A DNA stretch of 64,000 bases, taken from the NCBI GenBank assembly GCA_039881145.1, contig JAYKKI010000029.1, positions 23,992,001 to 24,056,000 on the forward strand, given 5' to 3'. Made by a program: the position numbers and the translations under genes. Within the stretch, counting starts at the first letter, position 1, and every line of letters starts with the position of its first letter. The notes beneath the pieces are model-generated. The model was given only the letters and a program-made list of their open reading frames with translations, made no database searches and had not been told where the DNA came from. Positions 10,356-20,740 of the stretch are shown here, one piece after another. Source of the DNA: Druceiella hillmani (Eukaryota > Arthropoda > Insecta > Lepidoptera > Hepialidae).

Positions 10356-10979
10356 CACTATGAAAGTTTATGCTAATAATGCTCATTGGTACTGACGTTC
10401 CAATAGAGCATTATTATCATAAACTTCGTGCGTATAAAAAAAATTGATGAAAATGACTAGTGTTTCCCATGATTTATTTCACACTCGGATAGTTCATACA
10501 TGATACAAAAAATATTGAGCAATAGTCCTTGAAATATTGAGTGAATTAGCCCTTTCATGTAAAGAATAGAGTTCAATATTGTCTAATGACCTAACTTAAA
10601 GGAAACCCCTGCAAATTGTGATGCAGTGCAGATAAGTCCCTTTGGGGATTTTTATTCATTACTCGATCGTCAGTCATCCAATTCACATTGACCCAATCAA
10701 CCTGCGCTAGTCCAGTTAAAAATTTTCTTCTAGTGTGTGTTATGATTTGTGATTGTGAAGTTATTGACCATTGCCGTTTATCATGGTAAAAACCCAGATT
10801 TGATATTAGACTGTAAAATGAGACGATATTAGACTGTGTTATGAAGGCATTACTAAATTTGAAACCCAACATGACATTTACTGATAAAAAAAGTGAAGAT
10901 CCTTACAACATCTGTTGTAGTTTAAATATAAAAGAAAACAGTGATGGCTTTGTGATGATAGAAGTTTATTAAAAGCGGA
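10356..10979. other. Unassigned stretch
   Basis: Contains one minus-strand frame (10591-10872) without recognisable motifs. No repeat or RNA feature seen. Confidence 0.35.
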
Positions 10980-11495
10980 TGCTGTATTTTGGTTTATGCT
11001 TGATAAACTAGATTTTCAATCAAATGAACACAGTAAACAATTAACTCTCAGAAAGAGAATAAAAGAAAGACAGACAATTGCACTAGGTGTGTTAAAATAT
11101 ATTCAAAACAATGAATAATTTTTCCCAACCTCAGCTATGAAAAGGTCAGGTGAAATCATAATATTTATTGTGCGATTATTAGAAAGGCTGAAAATTAAAC
11201 AAACAGAGGAGAGTCCATGATTATGTTTGCAACAATCCTAGATGGAAACTATAACTACATGATGGGAACAAGGAGTTAACCATCGCACAATAGTAGGAAA
11301 AAGAGATACACAAAAGCTTAAAAGAGGAAAACAAATTTCTCTAGAGAAAACAAATCTAGAAACTATTATTCGGGTCGAAGTGTGCTGGTAGCAGATTCAA
11401 AGTCTACCTGACAGCTGTTTACAATTATTTATTGTCCATACCATTTACAAGTAATGAAGCTGAGCGACCTTTTCATTTGTTTTTTTAACCATGAT
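10980..11495 (+). pseudogene. hAT-type transposase, C-terminal remnant
   Basis: Translation gives LRKRIKERQTIALGVLKYIQ, then FFPTSAMKRS, EII-IVRLLERLKI, and near 11430-11480 LLSIPFTSNEAERPFH. The last motif matches the hAT dimerisation core (YLSIPATSxxSERxFS). The preceding pieces resemble the segment before it in BED-type hAT transposases. Stops and shifts separate the pieces. It lies in the intron between the DUF829 exons at 13077 and 6764. Confidence 0.55.
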
Positions 11496-11631
11496 TTATT
11501 CTTGATGATTTCTTTAATGAAAATACAAATATACCTCAATATTGTAACCTGACTTATTAATTTGCTTTTTAAAACTACAAGCACACTTTTTTCAATAACA
11601 CCAAGTCAATTATATAATTACGCAATTTAAA

Positions 11632-11698
11632 CTCATAAATGCATTATTAGTTACGTAATTTACATATCCACCATAAATGCATTATTAGTTACGTAATT
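11632..11698. repeat. Tandem duplication, 41-bp period
   Basis: ATAAATGCATTATTAGTTAC followed by GTAATT occurs at 11636 and again 41 bp downstream. About 100 bp further, TTTTCTGTGCCTTTATTTTA is also duplicated in tandem (11787-11835, period about 26 bp). Confidence 0.8.
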
Positions 11699-11835
11699 AA
11701 ATCAATTTTGGGAACCCTATTGTCAATAATATTTTTGTATTGTTTTAGGAGGATTGTTTGAGCCCCATAAATAATGAAATATTTTTTCTGTGCCTTTATT
11801 TTAGTTGTTTTTCTGTGCCTTTATTTTAATTGCTT

Positions 11836-13076
11836 TTCAGACAAATAAATGACGTTTTATTAATATCATAAAGTATATATCATCCTTAAATTCATCTTCA
11901 AATGCATTTTCCCTTTGACCTTAGAATATTTTAGCATATGTCCGTTTATTGGTGACATCCTCCAACAGAGTTTTGCTGAACCCAATAGTTGATGCATTTA
12001 AGTGCCAACAATTGACACCATGTCGGATACTAGGTGTAATTGGTCTAAATATTTTGTAAAGTGTATAAAATGCACTTCTAAAAAAATTCATTCAAAATCA
12101 ACTGAAATGAAATGTCTTTTATCTGTAAATGACACACCTGTAAAGTATTGGAGATCACAACCAAAGATAAAAATAGCATTATTAGAAATACCTAAAACTA
12201 AAAAATAGAAATACCTTAATTGCCATAAGCAAATCCGATAGAATTTCTTTGGGTTCTTATGAAACTTAAGGTTTGAGGGAAAAAATCTAGAAATGTGAAG
12301 CAGTCTAAAATGTTCTGATATTATGCTATAAAAGTAGTAAAAACTGGTCTAGGAGCTGCTAAGGAATTATTAATTGGAGGACAACTATTAATAATAAAGG
12401 GTCACAGTTTATGTTGTGTAGTTTGTTGTTTTTTTCAACACTTTATATAGTTTTTGGGTTTCTCCATGCATACACTTGTCAAGTAGACTTTTTATTAAGT
12501 TTGATTACAAAAATCTCACATAAAAAATTTCAACGAGCAAGAAAAATGTAAACAAATTAACTTGTAAACTCAATTGGGTCCAACTACTATTATTGTTCTT
12601 CCATTGTCTTTATATCAAGAATATATGACACTCTTATTTTTTCTCAGGTACATTCTTCTAACTATTCTATTATTTAATTACAACTTCTATATTTCCATGC
12701 TTGTAGTACCTGTTTAAATATTAAAAAAACACAACTATTCAGTTATGTACTAAATTTTATTTATTGTTTCTATGATATTATTATTCCCAAATGATATTAT
12801 AAATCTGAAAGTTCAGATATTTATTCATTTGTTTAGACTGAAACTATTTGGATGAAATTTAGTTTGTAGATAACCAATGACTACTTATGTTTGACTAAGT
12901 TTATCCACGATCTGGATTAAAAGGTTTTGGTCTCAAAAATTGTTTTCGTTTTCATTTTTATTTTGATTTTCTTTTAATTTATTTAATTGTTTTTCTTCAT
13001 GTTCAATTGTTATTTTTCAAAATCTATTATATATCATCAAGTTCATTAAAAAATAAAATAAGACTAAAAAACTTAC
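11836..13076. other. Intron of the DUF829 gene, one unassigned ORF
   Basis: A plus-strand frame at 12002-12208 (68 codons, rich in Lys, with Cys pairs CIKCTSKK) has no family I recognise, and the following 200 bp reads as more broken coding-like sequence (AIKVVKTGLGAAKELL). It may be another transposon remnant; not assigned. Confidence 0.35.
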
Positions 13077-13228
13077 TTGAATGTCTGTGGATCAAATTCC
13101 AGCCTTGTTTCTTCTTGAGTTATAAATTTTAAAGTCCTGGTGATTTGATAACTAGATATACCTTTACTGTTAGTTTGTTGTTGTATGTCCTTTTGTTTTG
13201 GACACTTAACGCCAAAGATCTGTAGTAC
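13077..13228 (-). CDS. TMEM53-like (DUF829) protein, exon before the fold core
   Basis: 152-bp exon bounded by acceptor CACTAATACAG and a consensus donor (TTCAA|GTAAGT). It encodes VLQIFGVKCPKQKDIQQQ, then SSYQITRTLKFITQEETR and LEFDPQTF plus AA. The two leftover bases plus the G that starts the 6764-6929 exon make a Lys codon, giving FDPQTFK-LTNPTGKPLCVML. The phase match, open frame and strong splice sites support it. It corresponds to the variable segment upstream of the alpha/beta-hydrolase core in insect DUF829 proteins. The intron to the next exon is 6.1 kb and contains hAT, mariner, SINE and TTAA-type remnants. Confidence 0.75.
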
Positions 13229-14654
13229 CTGTATTAGTGTCAATAACAATGGAAAATTAGAAGACTACCACTACAATTTTGACTATGTCATCAACCAACA
13301 AAATTACTTTATTTTTAAGATAGTATATCAATAGCAAATGGAGGAATCAATGGTCATTAAAGGCATATTTCAGTTTGACAAGGATATGCGAGGAATTTGT
13401 GTGCTTTTTATAGTTATACTATAATGTCATGCACCAACACTTTTTTCATATTGTAGATGTAAAAAAATTGTCGACAAAATATTATCCTGGTAGATGATGC
13501 AATCTGACTAAAAAGGTGATTAATTAAAAGCCAAAATTTAAATCAATAAAAAAATAAAGAAATCTCAAAGTTTACCAATATTAAAACTGATACTATCAGT
13601 GTTTTTAATCAGCAAGCTCACAACCTAATAGCTTTGTCAGTGTGACCGTGTCTGGTCAGCCTCATATATTTTAGATTTAGTATGGATTTAGCACAAATAG
13701 ATGTTGCTACAAGTATCATTTGATTGATTGAAAGATAAATTTCAATAAAAAGGTTATTATATCACTTTTCAAAGAGCTTTGTTTTACGAAAATAAATTAT
13801 TTAGTTTAATTTCTAAATATTGTCATAAACGATAAAAACCGATTGGAACTATTTGGGCCTGAAAATCGGGCCTGAAACCGATTGGGCTTGAAAATGCAGG
13901 TACATACCTCCTTAGATCGACTTATGCCATTCAAAGTAATTAATACACTAATAACTAGAGATGTGTCGGCCGCAAATGATTGAATCAGTTTAAATCATTC
14001 AAAGTCAAAACGAATGATTCGATCTTTGTAACATAACTGATCAAGTGATTTACCAGTCGTCCGGACGATTACCATTCATGCGACTAACTCACAACAATTA
14101 ATATAAAACTGTCGATGAATACTGTTTCGTGCAAAATGCGGCTGGTTATAAAATACAGTTTGTTTTCAATGATGGGAAGACTTGTAGAACAAAGTTTTGT
14201 AATGAATTTATATGACAGAGAATACTAATGCACTATGGAAGAACTAATTTTTTTATCAGTGTTATTTACTTAAATATATTAATAGGAGGATATTTCAGTT
14301 CCTAATATTGGTGAAATTATTTAACATTTCACTGCGTTTCCTGTTTAAACTCAAAATGAATATATTAAATTTCAAAAATTTGTTATTGCAATATTATATT
14401 AGATATCAAGTAAAAAAAATTAATTAAATATCTTTTTCTCATTTCTTTATAAAACAATTAATATAATCCGGTCAGTAGAACCTCATACCCATAAAATACC
14501 ACTACAAAGCAAAAAATATTCAATGGCAGTCGATTCGCAAATCAAGAATTAAAAAATAACAAATCAATACAAAGAAATAAAAAATAATAGCTATCAAATA
14601 GATACCTCTGTGAAACCGTGTTAGAAAAAACTGCCACACTGAAAAGTACCTCAA
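13229..14654. other. Intron; possible hAT-type MITE near 13950-14130
   Basis: At 13956 the sequence TAGAGATGTGTCGGCC followed by short repeats of AATGATTCGATC/AATGATTGAATC resembles hAT-type MITEs with TAGAGATGGGC ends, but no second end was found. The rest is unassigned AT-rich sequence. Confidence 0.3.
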
Positions 14655-16050
14655 TTAAAACTGAATTATCTTCACCAGAAAATTGAAAAGAAAGAAAATT
14701 TTGAACCCGTGAATCCAAACTTTAACTTTTTGCATGAAAAAACTTAAAGGAAAGATGGTTTCTTCAAAAAAATTAAAAAAGAAGCTGATAGGAAAACACA
14801 TAATTAATATTAAAAACTTCCATTTCAAAATCGAAACATCTAAAACTTTAACAAAAATGTAGTTAAAAAGAGGTACTAACAAAGAGAAGACTGCTGAAAA
14901 GAATCTTTGTCTTGCCTTATTTTACAAGTCTCCTTCTATGTACAGGCATATAAGAAAAACTGAAGTTGTATTAGCAGCTCCTAGGACAAAAAAAAATGCA
15001 GCTAAAAAAAATAAGCTGCTTCCCAGAGCTTTCAAAGGTCAGTTTTGAGAATATTAAAAAGAAATTTGAGTATGCCACAGACCAAGGAAAAACTTGTATA
15101 ATTTGTTTTCACGAAATGGCCATAATGTTTGGAATACAATGAAAAATTTGATTTAATAGAAGGTTTTGAGGATTTGGGAAACGGTCAAAAAAAAACAAGT
15201 TAGCCAAAACTGCTTTGGTTTTTGTGGCAAGAGGACTGTACCAAAATCGGAAGATTCATCTCCCTTATTTTTTTTCACATACAAATGTGAATACAGAAAA
15301 TCGAAAACACACAATTATAAGAGTTCTACAAAAAACTTTCGATTTGGAATTACTGCTAAAAGCAGTTGTGTGTGACCAGGGAACAAAAAATGTGAGTGCC
15401 TTAAGGGGGTAAAGCCGGATAAGAAGCCGGACCTATATTTATGCTAGATGATAAAAAATATTCTCAAGATGTCATAGAAAAATTATTTGACTTGTTTGAA
15501 AACTATTTGATTGTATTTAACAGGATGAGACGGAAACCTAACCAGTAAGCAAATGAGATCTGTATTCTGAAGCCACTTATTAAATGTATTAATGCCCATG
15601 AATACAGGAAACTGCGAGGAGGACCAGGACAAATTTATTTTGAATGATGGATCGATCAGATACACACTTTCCAGTGAACCTAATGGATGAACGAACTTTT
15701 CCTAGAATTGCTGAACTGTCTCAGGTGTACCTACTAGTACCATCAACATCGACAGCTAATTTACCCAATTCAATGCAGGGAGAGCCAGTGAGTCTGAAAC
15801 AATCCAAAATACCCTTGAAGATAGTTCAATCGCCTATTTTGCAGGGTATCTTACAAAGAAATATGTAGAAAAATACAATTACGAATAATGTAATAAAAAT
15901 ATTCTTAAAATACAATGAAATTATTAATGATCGAAAGCTAATTTGAACATTAAATAAAAATTATGGGATCAAAGAACATGCACTGAAAGCACCAAGTGAG
16001 ATGCTCTATAGTAGAGAGTCTATACGACTATTAAGGATGCATTAATTATA
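14655..16050 (+). pseudogene. P-element/THAP9-like transposase remnant
   Basis: Ordered motifs of P-superfamily transposases are legible: EKNLCLALFYKSPSMYRHI (14890-14960); FENIKKKFEYATDQGKTC then IICFHEMAIMFG (15050-15140; family FDEM, first catalytic Asp, here His); IEGFEDLG; KTALVFVARGLYQ and YFFSHTNVNTE; VVCDQGTKNVSALRG (15215-15412; family CDQGxNN, second acidic region); NLTSKQMRSVF and NCEEDQDKFILNDG; IAYFAGYLTKKYVEKYNYE (15830-15885; family YFSGYLxKK); and LKAPSEML. Stops and frameshifts separate nearly every block. No THAP domain is visible upstream. It lies within the putative DUF829 intron, opposite strand. Confidence 0.75.
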
Positions 16051-17719
16051 TATTGCGATGTTTTTGAAAATTTAAAATGTAAACTTAATGTTAAAAAAGT
16101 TATTTTAACTATAATAACGAAAAATATACAAGTAACAGTCTGTAACTTTTTATTTTTGAAAAATGAATTGTAATTAAAATATATGATTATTGCAAAATTT
16201 CAAAAAGAAATATGGATGAATCTTTTAAAAAAATAAGGATTTTAAGAAATAATTAAAGTCCATAATGTTATTCCCCTTTGCTTTATACAAACAGTTGCGT
16301 TGCTAAATTTTAAGTATAAAATGTAGATACACACTAAGTACTATATCAAAAAATAATATAGATAAGTACTATGATAGTGGTTCTATGAAGTAAAAAAATT
16401 TATTCCAACGAAGGACGCTCCTATTTTTCTAAACACACTCCTCCTTAACTTTACTATTGGGAGCTCAAGGTTAGGTATCTACCTACCTAATTAATATATA
16501 GGTACATATAGGACCCTCAGATAAAACAAACGAAGGAAACCGAAACCTGTTCCTGTTTCTTTGCAAAAATCAGCAACATTGACATTGACAAATGTCATTT
16601 TAGTTTCAAGAGATACAAAAAACACAAAAATTACTTTTTATTTTAAATTTTTTTTTTTTTCTAATTTTTATTTACCATTTACCTTAACACTGACTTTTTG
16701 CAATATTCAAATGCACACCTATTAAGAAAATAACAACAACCATACTTATTGCCTATATTTTTGGATTTGGCTACACTCAAACTATCATACTTATCGCAAT
16801 GGGAAATGTGAAGATCATATTGCTACTGATATTGCCACCAGGTCCCTAAATATTTATTTAATAAATATTTTATATTTTTCTCTTTTTAATTTTTTTGTTA
16901 AACCTTACACTTTTCACTTTAATCTGTGTATTCCTTTGATCAGTGGTAAATTACAAAGAATACATTTTGGCAATATCAAGTTATATGTAAGTTAAACAAA
17001 GTATTTTATTATCACTGTCTACCTCACCATAATAACAGATAAATGATATAGTGCTTGACTTTTGATGACTCTAGACAATAAAGGTAAATTAATTTTTGTA
17101 TAAATGAAGAGTTGAAAACAATATTACGACACTAGAAAACCAACTAATTGTGTGAGAAAAGTTATCATAAAATGGTAGTTGTATGTTATATATTTCAGCT
17201 ATTTTCATAATTTTCATTTGTTAGAAATCTGTGCTGATGTAACATCATTATTTTCACAGCCATTAATTTTTACGGTGTTTGTCTAGATTAAGTTGCAATC
17301 AGCTTACTTCTTTCTAATCATCCATGGCATTGATATCTTGTTGCGAGCTTGAACAATCGACATCAAACAACCCACTTTATTAGAATAAACTGTTCATACA
17401 TCAATCTGAAAAATCAATGCTTTGAGCTAAGATGGACTTTGTTTTCAGAAAGTCAGACTTTAGAGGTTTGATAAAAAGTTAATTAAACTTGTTTCATTAG
17501 GATCTCAATTACTTAAGATCAGTTTTATATTTAGATAAAAATGATAATAACACAAATGACAAAATAAAAAAAAGACAAATACAGTGCGTTTATTTAATAA
17601 CATTGCACAGGTTATTTACCAAAGTAGTAGCATTAAGTCTATAGTTGCTTAAACTTATTTATTTGTTAAACCTACTATGTACTGAACAAAGTTAAATATA
17701 AAAATTGTTTGCAAAATAC
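16051..17719. other. Putative intron, nothing recognised
   Basis: AT-rich, no frame above 60 codons with recognisable content. No repeat or RNA gene identified. Confidence 0.45.
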
Positions 17720-17809
17720 CTTTAGAAATCTGTGTAGAATCCCAAGAAACACCAGAACATAACTCTTGACTCCAGAACAACGACAATTTGAACATTTTCT
17801 ATTTGCCAT
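17720..17809 (-). CDS. Candidate first coding exon of the DUF829 gene
   Basis: Minus strand: ATG at 17807-17809, 30 open codons (MANRKCSNCRCSGVKSYVLV, then FLGILHRFLK), donor CTAAAG|GTATTT after 17720. It ends in phase 0, which is what the exon at 13077-13228 (starting GTA CTA CAG) requires. The short Cys-rich start followed by a hydrophobic run could be a membrane or targeting segment. The support is phase and position only: the donor is weak beyond GT and I know no family sequence for this part. RNA evidence could easily replace it with another exon. Confidence 0.3.
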
Positions 17810-19748
17810 ATTTAAAGGATTGTCTGACTTTAACACTATTCAACAAATATGAAAAGACCTGTCTGGTCATAAATGGAATAAAAAATGATAATTTTTAACA
17901 GATAATGACAATATAGGTCATAGGTGACCAACCATTACGGTATTCGCATTAATTATGCATAAAATCATGAATAGGTTGTTTTTGAATTTAGAGGAAAAAT
18001 ATAAGAGTATTTGAAATAACAGGCAGCTTATGGGAAAGAGGAAAAAAAAGTATATATACATGAGTGAACTTAGAGTAAAACGAAACTAAATAGACTAAGT
18101 GCAATACAAAGCAACATTATTAATAATGGCTACTCTCATTAAAACTATCAGTCAGCGACAGTTCAGAATGTATCCACTAATACAATTCCCAAATTTCTCA
18201 CCCCCTCCGACTCAAGTTCCTTATGATTCTTTCTATCAAATATTTTTTAGTCATCTTTACGTAGATGTAAACTGGAGCACCTCATTTTGGTATGTTGCCA
18301 TAAATTTCATGTATTTATGTCCAGATTATCAAAGCACAAAACTCATCTCTCTAACAATAGAAACATTTAGACAGTTGCTGACAAACCCATTCTCCAACTA
18401 ATTATAAAATTTGTAAGAAATTACTGAAACCACTAACTATATATACTTACTATTATAAAACTGTAACACAGTATATTTGTACATTGAAGATATTTTCAAA
18501 AAAATTAATGGCATATGCTGTTTAGGAATCAACTATTGGATCAGTTTAAATGAAACTTTTATTGGTATAATCCATATGGTTCAAATTAAAATTGAGGTTA
18601 CATTTTGTCCCTTTCAAACAAGAATACATTTTCTGACATACTTTTAAGCAAATTAAAATTTAATTCAATCCGTAAGTAAATTAAATAAGGTTTCAAAGTT
18701 TGTATTGAAAAAAAAGATAACATGCCTTTCAACCTGAAACGCAACATAAAAAATATAGTAAGGAAATAATAAAACACGCATTTCACTGATTATCGAAATT
18801 TTACCCGTAAGATATAAGAGGCTGTCAAAACTTTGAAGAAAAAAATGTAACACATCTATTTACTTGAAACATATCATTAAAAATCTTCTTATCAATTATT
18901 CAACACATATTTTAACAATTATTAAAATTCCACCTGCAAAGGGAAGAAAGAGGTGTTAAAAATTTGCATAGGAAACAGATGTAATTATCTATTAAATTGA
19001 AATATGAGAAAAAAGCCTAATAATGGATTAATTAAATGACTATTTCACTGCTGTTGAATTTTAAACCCTAAGAATAATAACAAAAAATAAACTGTATATA
19101 TATAAAAGAATAGGTGAGAATTGGGTTTAGAAATCTGAAATTGTACATAAGCATCTAAAAGGATGCGTGAGCATCTAAAGGATGTCGAAAGTCGACGGAC
19201 ATGAAATTTTACATAAGTGTCTAAAGGATGTTGTCATAGACATCCTCTACAAAAGGAATATGCAAAATTCCCATGAGAACAGGAAAAATGGGATTCACGC
19301 CTATGATACTACAGAATATGTGAATATACAATCCAAACTGTAGGGTCTAGTAGTAAGCAAGAATTTTGAAAAGTTCCCAACAGAACCTGTTGGCCTTCGG
19401 AACCAGCCTCGAATGCCGGTTCCAATTAAGAAATTAGATTCTGAATACCCCTTAGAAATTTCGAGAACAGAATTATAACTAAAATAAAAAATGCATATAT
19501 ACAGAGCCACAATCGAAAGTTAGATTATTATAAACATATAAATTCCTGTGTTTCATACTTCACGTCACTTTGGAATAGTGAGACACAAATATTCAGAATA
19601 TGATTTATAAATTGGCAATTTAAAGATTCTTTCACAATAAGAAGACAAAAAGAAAAGTAGGTTTCAATTAACATTTGATATTTTGTGTATTGATTGAACT
19701 CTCACCATTAATTCAATAATTTTTACGACCTAAACAGTTAAATATCAC
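17810..19748. other. Unassigned; one 100-codon ORF and short direct repeats
   Basis: A plus-strand frame at 18099-18401 (start MQYKATLLIMATLIK; Pro/Tyr/Phe-rich, no known domain) is the longest here. It shows no conserved motif and is probably chance. At 19150-19240 the motif CATCTAAAGGATG recurs three times (AGCATCTAAAAGGATGC, AGCATCTAAAGGATGTC, AGTGTCTAAAGGATGTT). Confidence 0.35.
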
Positions 19749-19761
19749 TATATATACATAT

Positions 19762-19792
<31 letters not shown>

Positions 19793-19799
19793 TACATAC

Positions 19800-19875
<76 letters not shown>
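19749..19875. repeat. Imperfect (TATACA)/(TA)n microsatellite
   Basis: About 127 bp of TA alternation with interspersed TACA units. It stops just where the readable piggyBac coding sequence begins, replacing its upstream part. Confidence 0.95.
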
Positions 19876-19878
<3 letters not shown>

Positions 19879-19889
19879 TTACGTTGACT

Positions 19890-20403
19890 GGTAGTAGAGT
19901 AACTATTATTGATTACAATAAGTATATGACAGATGTCAATCGTGCAGACCAATATTTTTCTTATTATCGCATTTTGAGAAAGACATCTAAATAGACAAAA
20001 TATGTGGTAATATAATTGATAAACTGCACCCTTTTCAACTCATACGTAGTATATAATTCAGTACATACACAGAAAATAAAATACAAACAATTTCTTTACA
20101 AAACAGCACTGTATTGGCTTTCTGAATCTATTGGAATATTGGATCAAACCACTGACTGTCTGGACCCATCGGACCCTGTACCATCCACATCTACTACAAA
20201 AAGAACTTTAAAAAGAGACCCTCCCACAAGATTATCGATGGATATGCATAAACATGTAACTATGAAAATTATCAGTACTGGCAAAAAAATTGCTCGAAAG
20301 CAATATCGGGTTTGCGCAGCAAACAAAAAACGAAGCGAAACAAGTTACATGTGTAAACATTGTGAGATTCCCCTTCACAGGAAAAAATGTTTTACTGAAT
20401 AGC
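19890..20403 (+). pseudogene. piggyBac-like transposase, C-terminal fragment
   Basis: From about 19905 the translation reads [20 protein letters not shown] and RILRKTSK, then after a stop [20 protein letters not shown], matching the conserved piggyBac segment (DYNKYMGGVDRADQ...YY...R...KW). The open frame 20016-20402 continues through YKTALYWLSES to the Cys-rich C-terminus VCAANKKRSETSYMCKHCEI and PLHRKKCFTE, a typical piggyBac CxxC..CxxC nuclear/DNA-binding finger. The catalytic DDD core and N-terminus are absent; a TA microsatellite stands in their place. Two in-frame stops lie upstream of 20016. Confidence 0.88.
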
Positions 20404-20689
20404 ACACAAAAAACACTACTAAAACTTCATTCTTCCGTATTTTTTACTTTCTTTTTTTTAAATATTGTAATTTTTTCAAAATATTTTCAATAAATTGGAA
20501 TTTTTACATATTTTATTACTTTTATTTCAGTTTCCAGTGAGTTTTCCAGTATTTGTCTATTTAAATTTAAGTAACATGATTCAGTATACATTTTATAGTA
20601 AATCACAAAAAGTTTCACAAAAAATTTGTAAAACTAAAGTTACTGTAATTTTACTGAACGTCGCCATTTGTGCAAAAAATTAGCAAAAA

Positions 20690-20740
20690 TGGCTCGCATC
20701 ACCTGTTAGCGCGTGATAAAAATTACCCACAAAGTGTTAA
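20690..20740 (+). repeat. piggyBac-type terminus ending in TTAA
   Basis: Reverse-complemented from 20740: TTAACACTTTGTGGGTAATT then TTTATCACGCGCTAACAGG. TTAA is the piggyBac target. It lies about 335 bp after the transposase stop, the position expected for the right end of the element. It differs from the TTAA element at 8772-9239. Confidence 0.55.

Noticed and set aside
15644..15868. hAT dimerisation domain (FPRIAELSQVYLLVPSTST)
   Set aside because: It resembles the hAT core only up to TS and then departs. The next block, YFAGYLTKKYVEKYNY, and those before it fit a P/THAP9 transposase, so it was merged into that remnant.
18099..18401. 100-codon plus-strand ORF
   Set aside because: No recognisable motif and composition like AT-rich noise; one such frame in 64 kb is compatible with chance.
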